12,405 bases of DNA. Origin: Acidobacteriota bacterium. Its GTDB lineage: Bacteria; Acidobacteriota; Blastocatellia; Pyrinomonadales; Pyrinomonadaceae. Shown here piece by piece: positions 6,716-12,405 of this stretch. The DNA is taken from positions 1 to 12,405 of the forward strand of contig JAKOSS010000090.1 of NCBI GenBank assembly GCA_029777145.1, given 5' to 3'. Made by a program: the position numbers and the translations under genes. The notes beneath the pieces are model-generated. The model was given only the letters and a program-made list of their open reading frames with translations. It was not told the DNA's origin and did no database searches. How positions within the stretch are numbered: the stretch's first letter is position 1; every line of letters starts with the position of its first letter.

Positions 6716-6789
6716 AAAAAAAGGTATGGACTTCAGCGAGATAAAGGCAGATAATATCTCCTGGCCCCCAACGGGCGTCCATACCTTTT
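6716..6789 (+). ncRNA. three-way-junction inverted-repeat element, possible terminator
   Basis: A perfect 13-bp outer stem (AAAAGGTATGGAC 6719-6731 with GTCCATACCTTTT 6777-6789) encloses two hairpins that fill nearly all of the interior. The first is CAG-c-GAGATA (6734-6743) with TATCTC-CTG (6755-6763) and an 11-base loop. The second is GCCC (6764-6767) with GGGC (6773-6776) and a five-base loop. It begins 11 bp after the GNAT stop. Only four T residues end the + strand arm, so it is a weak intrinsic terminator there. Read on the minus strand the outer stem ends in seven T residues. It could be a terminator, a structured RNA or a small palindromic mobile element. It was not matched to a known riboswitch class. 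Confidence 0.6.
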
Positions 6790-6880
6790 CCCTTCACCCA
6801 CTTCAACGGGAATCACACCTGAATTAACGGGTTCGCGGCCCTCATGCACGCCGATTTTTTCCGCCGGCATTCTCGATCAA

Positions 6881-9382
6881 ATGAGTACGCAGAAGCTGAC
6901 AAAATCCTATATGCACGTCGTGATCGCGACGGGATTTGTCTTCCTCGCGTATGCGGCATATACGCTTCCCTACGATCAGATCGACATCAAATTCCTGTTC
7001 CTGGCCATCTGCACCGTCGGATTCGGATCGCGGATATCGGTTCAGATCCCCAAGTTCAAATCGCATATTTCGGTTTCCGACACGTTTGTCTTTCTCGCGC
7101 TCATACTTTACGGAGGCGAGGCCGCAACGATCCTCGCCGCAAGCGAGGCGTTCTGTTCCGCGTGGAGGTTCTGCAACAAGAAGATCACGGTGTTCTTCAA
7201 TGCCGCGACGATGGCGATCTCGACGATGCTCGTCTGGATCTTTCTCCACGCCGTCGGTATCGACTCGAACGCCGAACTTCACGGACATACATTAAACGAT
7301 TTCATCATCACGTTCTCGGCGATCGCGACGATTCAGTTCATTCTGAACACCGCGATCTCGTCCGTTTACGGTGCCTTAAAGGGAAATGTCAGCTGGTGGG
7401 AAACCTGGAAGACCCATTATGCGTGGACTTTCATCACCTACCTCGTCGGTTCACTGACCGCCGGCGCGATCGTGATTATGACCGACTTCGTCGGATACTC
7501 GGCGCTGATCGCTTCGATTCCGATCATCGTCTTCCTGTACCTGTCGTACCGAATGTACCTGACGAATGTCGAGATGTCGCTGACTCAGGCCGAACAGGCG
7601 CGTAGTCACGCGGAAGCGCTTGAAGCGCAATCGATCGCGTTGGCCGAATCCGAAGAACGCTTTCGTGCGGCCTTCAACTACGCTCCGATCGGCATCGCGT
7701 TGGTCTCGCCCAACGGAAACTGGCTCAAGGTCAACAGAGCGCTTTGCCAAATCCTTGGCTACGAAGAGGACGAATTTCTCCAAACCGACTTTCAGTCGAT
7801 GATCTTCGTCGAGGATCTCGGTAACACGCTCATCAAGATCCACGAACTTCTCGCCGGGAAGATCCCGACGTGTCAGATGGAGCAGCGATATCTGTCCAAG
7901 GACGGTCAAACGGTCTGGGCATCGTGGAGCGCCTCGACCGTGATCGACAGCGGACGCGACCATTTGAATCTTGTGTTCCAGATCCAGGACATCACCGACA
8001 AGAAGATCGCCGAAGAACAACTTCGCTACAAGGCGACGCACGACAGTCTGACCGGGCTTCCGAATCGCTCGCTGTTCGTTTCGCGGCTCGAAACCGCGAT
8101 CGAGCGGGCGAAAGAAGAACCGCACCACCGCGTGTGTCTCTTCTTCATCGATCTTGACCGTTTCAAGGTCGTCAACGACAGTCTCGGGCACTTTGTCGGA
8201 GACAAGCTTCTGGTCGAGATCGCTTCCCGGCTGCGCGATTGCCTGCGTCCGTCCGACATGGTCGCGCGTCTCGGCGGAGACGAATTCACGATCCTCGTCG
8301 AAGGCCGTTGTGAAGACGACGAGGTCGTGCGGATCGCCCAGCGGATCCACGAAAAGTTCGAGTATCCTTTCAGTCTCGACGGACATGAGATCTTCAGCTC
8401 CGCGAGTATCGGAATCCTCAGCCGCAACGAACGGCACGAATCCGCGGAAGACATGATGCGCGACGCCGATACGGCGATGTATCAGGCAAAACGCGCCGGC
8501 AAGGCACGCCACGAGGTTTTCAATCCGGACATGCACGAAGCCGTCATGGAGGTGCTTCAGATCGAGAACGACCTGCGCCGGGCGATCGAACGCAACGAGC
8601 TGTTTATTCATTACCAGCCGATCTTTTCGCTCGACGACGATTCGATCATCGGTTTCGAAGCGCTCGCGCGCTGGCGCCATCGCGAACTCGGCCTGATCGA
8701 TCCCGGAAAGTTCATTCCGCTCGCCGAGGAGATCGGCTACATCGACGTTCTCGGAATTCACATCCTGCGCATGGCTTCGCGCGAGATCCGGCGTTTGCGC
8801 GAGCTTTCGAACGTAGCGCGTCCGCTGACGCTGAGCGTCAATCTGTCGTGCAAACAGTTCGCAAATCCGCGGCTCGTCGAAGTGATCAAAGGGATTCTTG
8901 ACGAAACCGGTTTCCCGGCGGCGAATCTCAAACTGGAGATCACGGAATCCGTCTTCTTTGAGTATCCGGAAAAGGCGATCGCGATGCTGAATCAGCTGCG
9001 TGAATTGGGAATCGATATCAGTGTCGACGACTTCGGCACCGGATATTCAAACCTGAACTATCTGCGCAAACTTCCCGTTTCGACGCTCAAGATCGACCGG
9101 TCGTTCATTTCGCCGATCGACGGCGATGGAAACAATACCGAGATCGTCGAGACGATCGCGATGCTTGCCCGCAGTCTTAACCTCAAGGTGATCGCCGAGG
9201 GCGTCGAGACCGAAGCGCAGCTCACACAGCTCAAACGGCTCGCCTGCGAGGGCGCCCAAGGGAACTTCTTCGCGCCGCCGATGCCGTTCGAGGATCTCGC
9301 GCAGTTTATCGACGCCGACGTAATGAGCGAGTTCCTCGCCCAACGATACGACGAGGTCCCGCTCGTCCCGACTCTGCAATAA
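6881..9382 (+). CDS. membrane PAS-GGDEF-EAL cyclic-di-GMP synthase/phosphodiesterase
   Basis: This 833-residue inner-membrane signalling protein could make c-di-GMP from two GTP and also hydrolyse it to pGpG. Residues 10-227 contain about seven hydrophobic segments forming an unnamed sensor, followed by a helical linker (228-258) and a PAS domain (about 258-374). The GGDEF domain follows THDSLTGLPNR, with the active loop GGDEF at 465-469 and the inhibitory-site RPSD at 456-459, five residues ahead. The EAL domain (about 560-815) has GFEAL (591-595), LEITES, DDFGTG (716-721), Lys737 and AEGVET (772-777). Both centres look catalytically complete, so the direction depends on the sensory input. 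No Shine-Dalgarno precedes ATG 6881 and no better in-frame start was found, so the start is only probable. It is probably monocistronic. Confidence 0.95.
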   Translation: MSTQKLTKSYMHVVIATGFVFLAYAAYTLPYDQIDIKFLFLAICTVGFGSRISVQIPKFKSHISVSDTFVFLALILYGGEAATILAASEAFCSAWRFCNKKITVFFNAATMAISTMLVWIFLHAVGIDSNAELHGHTLNDFIITFSAIATIQFILNTAISSVYGALKGNVSWWETWKTHYAWTFITYLVGSLTAGAIVIMTDFVGYSALIASIPIIVFLYLSYRMYLTNVEMSLTQAEQARSHAEALEAQSIALAESEERFRAAFNYAPIGIALVSPNGNWLKVNRALCQILGYEEDEFLQTDFQSMIFVEDLGNTLIKIHELLAGKIPTCQMEQRYLSKDGQTVWASWSASTVIDSGRDHLNLVFQIQDITDKKIAEEQLRYKATHDSLTGLPNRSLFVSRLETAIERAKEEPHHRVCLFFIDLDRFKVVNDSLGHFVGDKLLVEIASRLRDCLRPSDMVARLGGDEFTILVEGRCEDDEVVRIAQRIHEKFEYPFSLDGHEIFSSASIGILSRNERHESAEDMMRDADTAMYQAKRAGKARHEVFNPDMHEAVMEVLQIENDLRRAIERNELFIHYQPIFSLDDDSIIGFEALARWRHRELGLIDPGKFIPLAEEIGYIDVLGIHILRMASREIRRLRELSNVARPLTLSVNLSCKQFANPRLVEVIKGILDETGFPAANLKLEITESVFFEYPEKAIAMLNQLRELGIDISVDDFGTGYSNLNYLRKLPVSTLKIDRSFISPIDGDGNNTEIVETIAMLARSLNLKVIAEGVETEAQLTQLKRLACEGAQGNFFAPPMPFEDLAQFIDADVMSEFLAQRYDEVPLVPTLQ

Positions 9383-9429
9383 GATTTGCCGCCAAGAGAT
9401 CTTTGCCCGCGAATGACGGTGGATCTGCG

Positions 9430-9497
9430 GCCGCTGATTTCACGAATCACACGAATCGGTTTCTTGCATCATTCGCGAAATTAGTGCAATTCGCGGC
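9430..9497. repeat. degenerate inverted repeat between convergent genes
   Basis: A 27-base left arm (9430-9456) and right arm (9471-9497) match at 20 of 27 positions when one is reverse-complemented, with a 14-base centre. The arms are built from cacgaat / attcgcg words, the style of short palindromic repeats found scattered in intergenic DNA. It lies in the 198-bp gap between the c-di-GMP gene and sdhB, which otherwise holds only a terminator. Confidence 0.6.
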
Positions 9498-9518
9498 TGA
9501 AAATTGTTGACGCATTTT

Positions 9519-9559
9519 CAAACAAGAAAATGGCTGACCTTCGAATCGGGTCAGCCATT
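9519..9559 (-). terminator. Rho-independent terminator of the sdh operon
   Basis: AATGGCTGACC (9529-9539) pairs perfectly over 11 bp with GGTCAGCCATT (9549-9559) around a nine-base loop. On the minus strand the stem is followed by a T-rich run (TTCTTGTTT, after TT inside the stem), 22 bp past the sdhB stop. On the + strand a shorter T run (CGCTTTTG) follows, so it may also end the c-di-GMP gene transcript weakly. Confidence 0.88.
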
Positions 9560-9580
9560 CGCTTTTGATTTCGAAACGAT

Positions 9581-10384
9581 CTACTTCTTCAGCCAGCCGA
9601 AAAGCGCGTTGACCGTGATGTCGCGGTTCGTTTCATAGATCGCCTTCGTCAGAGGAACGCTCATCGGGCAGACCTGAACACAGTTCTGCGCGTTGCCGCA
9701 GTTCGTGATCCCGTCTTCGCCCATCAATCCCTCGAGCCGGTCGTCGATCGTGATCTTTCCGGTTGGATGCATGTTGAACAACCGCGCCTGCGCGATCGCC
9801 TGCGGACCGATGTAATTGTCGTCGAAATACTGCGGGCACGCCTCAAGACAGCAGCCGCAGGTCATGCAGCGCGAGAATGCGTAACGCTCCTGAGCCGTTT
9901 CGTTCTTGACGTGCGGCCCCGGACCGAGATCATGCGAGCCGTCGAGCTCGACCCACGCGTGGACCTGTTTGAGATGATCGAACATCCGTGTCCGGTCGAC
10001 CTTGAGATCTCGGACGTTCGGGAATTTCGACATCGGCTGGAGCGTGATCGTGTTCGAGCCGCTGGCGAGCAGCAGATCGTCGACGAGCGCCGAGCACGAC
10101 TGGCGGACGCGGCCGTCGATGACCATCGTGCAGATACCGCAGACCTGTTCGAGACAGCTCATGTCCCAAACCGGGGGCGTCGTTTGCGTCCCGTCTTTCG
10201 TGACCGGATTCTTGCGGATGTCCATCAACGCCGAGATGACGTTCAGGTTCCGCCGGTACGGGATCTCGAACACTTCCCAACGCGTTTCGCCGCCGAGTTT
10301 CTCGCGCCGCTGGATCTTGAACTCGATCGTCTGCGGCGGATTGTCCAGTTTCTTCTTCTCGTGATGTCCGTTCGTTTCGCTCAT
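9581..10384 (-). CDS. sdhB: succinate dehydrogenase iron-sulfur subunit
   Basis: This 267-residue subunit passes electrons from the SdhA flavin through three clusters to the membrane quinone site (complex II, TCA cycle). The [2Fe-2S] ligands are Cys77, Cys82, Cys85 and Cys97 (CLEQVCGIC, then QSC). The [4Fe-4S] ligands are in CMTCGCCLEACP (Cys173, 176, 179, with a later Cys239). The [3Fe-4S] ligands are Cys183, Cys229 and Cys235 in the CGNAQNCVQVCP region. The CGNxQNCVQxCP wording is like the Bacillus enzyme rather than the E. coli type, suggesting a menaquinone-type complex. Its ATG overlaps the stop of the upstream Uma2 gene by four bases (ATGA) and has no clear Shine-Dalgarno, so translation is probably coupled. 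It is last in the operon. Confidence 0.97.
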   Translation of the reverse strand: MSETNGHHEKKKLDNPPQTIEFKIQRREKLGGETRWEVFEIPYRRNLNVISALMDIRKNPVTKDGTQTTPPVWDMSCLEQVCGICTMVIDGRVRQSCSALVDDLLLASGSNTITLQPMSKFPNVRDLKVDRTRMFDHLKQVHAWVELDGSHDLGPGPHVKNETAQERYAFSRCMTCGCCLEACPQYFDDNYIGPQAIAQARLFNMHPTGKITIDDRLEGLMGEDGITNCGNAQNCVQVCPMSVPLTKAIYETNRDITVNALFGWLKK

Positions 10385-10968
10385 AGATCTTTGTCTTTGA
10401 ATTCGATACGCTGAAATATCTCGTCCAAGCCAAGCTCAACCTCGATCGAGTCAAATCTCAACTTGCTTTTCATGCCGATCGTTGCCTGATGTAGCCACGT
10501 ACCTTCCTTCTTCCTAACAAATTGCTCGACAATCGGATTTGATTGTGAAATGAGAACGTATTCTCTCAACGACTCGAGACCTCTGTAGGCCAGCATCTTC
10601 TCTCCCCGATCGCGGGCCTCAGTCTTCTTCGATAAGACCTCGACGATCAGTATCGGATTCGTCACGGTGTCGTTCCGTTTATCGAACAAAGACGGACGTC
10701 CACACACGACGAAAACGTCCGGGTAGTAAAACCGCTCCGACGGTTCGACGCATACCCTAAGATCCGTGGAATAGATGCTGCAATGCTTCCCAAGTCGATT
10801 TCCGATCGCCCGAACAACGTTCGAGATAATAGCGGCGTGATTCAATGAACCGCCGGCCATGGAAATTACAAGTCCCGAGTCAAATTCATTCCGCCGTTCC
10901 GACCGATCGTCGTACGCCAGATATTCCTCGGGCGAGTATTTTTTTTCTCCTCGTACCCTAACAGCCAT
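10381..10968 (-). CDS. Uma2-family (DUF820) PD-(D/E)xK nuclease-like protein
   Basis: This 195-residue protein belongs to the Uma2 family, nuclease-fold proteins abundant in cyanobacteria, Chloroflexota and Acidobacteriota whose cellular role is unclear. Family marks present are a KYSPEEYLAYDD opening, RNEFDSGLVISMAGGSLNHA, YYPDVFVV (Asp84), ILIVEVLSKKTEARDRGEK (Glu110) and a YRGLESLREYVLI segment, so the presumed metal-binding acidic residues are kept. ATG 10968 is chosen; a TTG at 10974 directly after the sdhA stop is the alternative (197 residues). It starts six bases after sdhA and overlaps sdhB by four, and appears more AT-rich than both. Succinate dehydrogenase does not need this protein, so it is probably an inserted passenger that kept the operon translatable. 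Confidence 0.88.
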   Translation of the reverse strand: MAVRVRGEKKYSPEEYLAYDDRSERRNEFDSGLVISMAGGSLNHAAIISNVVRAIGNRLGKHCSIYSTDLRVCVEPSERFYYPDVFVVCGRPSLFDKRNDTVTNPILIVEVLSKKTEARDRGEKMLAYRGLESLREYVLISQSNPIVEQFVRKKEGTWLHQATIGMKSKLRFDSIEVELGLDEIFQRIEFKDKDL

Positions 10969-10974
10969 TTGCAA

Positions 10975-12405
10975 TTACGCTTTTTTCGCCGAGCCCTTCG
11001 TGTAATCACGTTTGCGCGGCTCGATCAGGCCAATATCGACCTCGTCGTAGCTCAGCACCGGAGCCTCGTCCGAATGCTCCGCGATCGTCGACTTCAGGAA
11101 CTTGTCGTCGTCGCGGTCCGGGAAATCCGGCTTGTAATGCGCGCCGCGCGATTCGTCGCGGTTGAGCGCGCCGAGCGTGATGACACGCGCGAGCTGGAGC
11201 ATGTTCCAAAGCTGACGTGCATGCGGCACGGCCTGCGTCGCCCACAGGTTCGAATCGTTGATCGAAATATGCTTGAAGCGGTCGATCAGTTCGAGCAGCT
11301 TGTCGTCCGTCGCCTTGAGCTTGTCGTTGTAGCGGACGACCGTGACGTTGTCGGTCATCCACTTGCCGAGCTCGTCGTGGATCTTGTACTGGTTCTCCGA
11401 GCCCTCGTTCTTGATGATCTGACCGTTGATCTCCTGCTGGCGCTTGAGTTCGGCGGCGTGGATCCCGTTGGTTTCGGTCGATCCGCGCTCGACGTTCTGG
11501 GCGTACTCGATCGCCGACGGCGCCGCGACGAAACCGCCGTAAACGCACGAAACGAGCGAGTTCGCTCCCAGACGGTTCGCGCCGTGGATCGAGTAATCGC
11601 ACTCGCCCGCCGCGAAGAGTCCGGGAATGTTGGTCCGCTGTTCAAAATCGACCCACAGGCCGCCCATCGAATAATGGACGCCCGGGAAAATGCGCATCGG
11701 AACAAAGCGCGGATCGTCGCCGACGAACATCTCGTAGATCTCAAGGATCGCGCCAAGCTTGCGCGTCAGTGTTTCGGCCGGAATATGCGTCAGATCGAGG
11801 AAGACCTGATTTTCGCCGCCCACGCCGTAGCCGTCGAGACAAACCTGGAAGATCTCGCGCGTCGCGATGTCGCGGGGAACGAGATTTCCGTACGCCGGAT
11901 ATTTTTCTTCGAGGAAATACCAGCGTTCGGCGACCGGAATGTCCTTCGGATTGCGCTTGTCGCCCTGATTCTTGGGAACCCAGACGCGTCCGCCCTCACC
12001 CCGCGCGGATTCGGACATCAGCCGAAGTTTGTCCTCGCCCGGGATCGACGTCGGATGGACCTGGATGAATTCCCCGTTCGCGTATTTCGCGCCCTGCTGG
12101 TACGCGGCCGAAACGGCGCTGCCGGTGCAGGTCATCGAATTCGTCGATTTGCCGAAGATCAGGCCCGGACCGCCGGTCGCCATGATCACGGCGTCGGCCG
12201 CGAATTCCTTGAGTTCGAGCGTCTGCAGGTTCATCGCGATCAATCCGCGGCAGACCTGATGGTCGTCGAGTACGAGCGAGAGCATCTCCCAACCCTCATA
12301 CTTGTTGACCATGCCCGCGGCTTCGTATTTGCGGACCTGTTCGTCGAGCGCGTAAAGCAGCTGCTGGCCGGTCGAGGCACCGGCGAACGCAGTCCGGTGA
12401 TGGAG
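10975..12405 (-). CDS. sdhA: succinate dehydrogenase flavoprotein subunit (partial, 5' end outside window)
   Basis: The last 476 residues of the FAD subunit that oxidises succinate to fumarate are present. The frame stays open to the right edge of the window, so the true start, the dinucleotide-binding motif and the FAD-linked His lie outside. The visible fragment begins with HHRTAFAGASTGQQ. It contains the active-site HPTS (His117 of the fragment) and SESARGEGG (Arg135, the catalytic proton-transfer Arg), GVHYSMGG (His244), and the substrate and FAD segment GANRLGANSL (Arg278). The C-terminal domain ends in RDESRGAHYKPDFP and a Lys-rich tail. It is first of the three genes seen here; a membrane subunit gene (sdhC) would be expected upstream, outside the window. 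Confidence 0.97.
   Translation of the reverse strand, partial: LHHRTAFAGASTGQQLLYALDEQVRKYEAAGMVNKYEGWEMLSLVLDDHQVCRGLIAMNLQTLELKEFAADAVIMATGGPGLIFGKSTNSMTCTGSAVSAAYQQGAKYANGEFIQVHPTSIPGEDKLRLMSESARGEGGRVWVPKNQGDKRNPKDIPVAERWYFLEEKYPAYGNLVPRDIATREIFQVCLDGYGVGGENQVFLDLTHIPAETLTRKLGAILEIYEMFVGDDPRFVPMRIFPGVHYSMGGLWVDFEQRTNIPGLFAAGECDYSIHGANRLGANSLVSCVYGGFVAAPSAIEYAQNVERGSTETNGIHAAELKRQQEINGQIIKNEGSENQYKIHDELGKWMTDNVTVVRYNDKLKATDDKLLELIDRFKHISINDSNLWATQAVPHARQLWNMLQLARVITLGALNRDESRGAHYKPDFPDRDDDKFLKSTIAEHSDEAPVLSYDEVDIGLIEPRKRDYTKGSAKKA

Noticed and set aside
6763..6776. Sigma-54 promoter before the c-di-GMP gene
   Set aside because: GG and GC have the right spacing, but the -12 box reads GGGC instead of TTGC and the -24 box lacks the A of GGCAC. 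These bases are also explained by the hairpin pairing.
6716..6789. Hammerhead ribozyme or c-di-GMP riboswitch
   Set aside because: The three-way shape is suggestive, but the hammerhead CUGANGA and GAAA core is absent on both strands, and the conserved GEMM core is not seen.
6609..6827. Small gene after the GNAT gene
   Set aside because: It overlaps the GNAT 3' end in another frame and runs through the inverted-repeat element, with no family resemblance or ribosome site.
10975..12312. sdhA starting at the ATG at 12312
   Set aside because: The frame stays open for 31 more codons to the window edge, and those codons encode conserved SdhA sequence (HHRTAFAGASTGQQ), so the gene is truncated by the window rather than starting there.

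Overview
The window looks like chromosomal DNA of a Gram-negative, GC-moderate bacterium, most likely an Acidobacteriota of the Blastocatellia/Pyrinomonadales type. That placement is an inference from the style of the large secreted S8 peptidases, the Bacillus-like succinate dehydrogenase, an embedded Uma2 gene and the GC-rich REP-like hairpins between genes; no marker gene settles it. No tRNA, rRNA, CRISPR array or transposase was seen.

Layout. Positions 1-185 hold a 70-bp tandem repeat carrying a REP-like hairpin. Positions 374-5764 hold two tandem paralogous secreted subtilisin-like proteases on the + strand. Each has a signal peptide, a domain that reads as a degenerate copy of the first AAA+ module of ClpB/ClpC, an I9-like propeptide, an intact S8 catalytic domain and a C-terminal run of GVLxxD hexapeptides (6 copies in the first, 14 in the second). 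Each gene is preceded by a sigma-54-type -24/-12 promoter, and upstream of each lie short TCA-N3-TGA palindromes at nearly the same two distances. A strong terminator separates the two genes. A two-domain GNAT acetyltransferase (5794-6705) follows the second protease after 29 bp and is probably co-transcribed with it. The pair ends at a compact inverted-repeat element (6716-6789) that folds on paper as a three-way junction.

Next on the + strand is a membrane-anchored PAS-GGDEF-EAL protein (6881-9382) with both catalytic centres and the inhibitory site intact. A convergent intergenic region (9383-9580) contains a degenerate inverted repeat and a terminator. On the minus strand runs a succinate dehydrogenase operon: sdhA (partial, entering from the right edge), a Uma2-family nuclease-like gene, then sdhB. 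The Uma2 gene is spliced almost without gaps between the two dehydrogenase genes.

The most notable content is the protease locus: an extracellular protease family built on a remodelled Clp-type AAA+ module that has lost its Walker A, pore-loop and arginine-finger residues but kept Walker B, under apparent sigma-54 control. The Clp relationship rests on reading the protein sequence against remembered Clp family motifs and should be tested by a profile or structure comparison.
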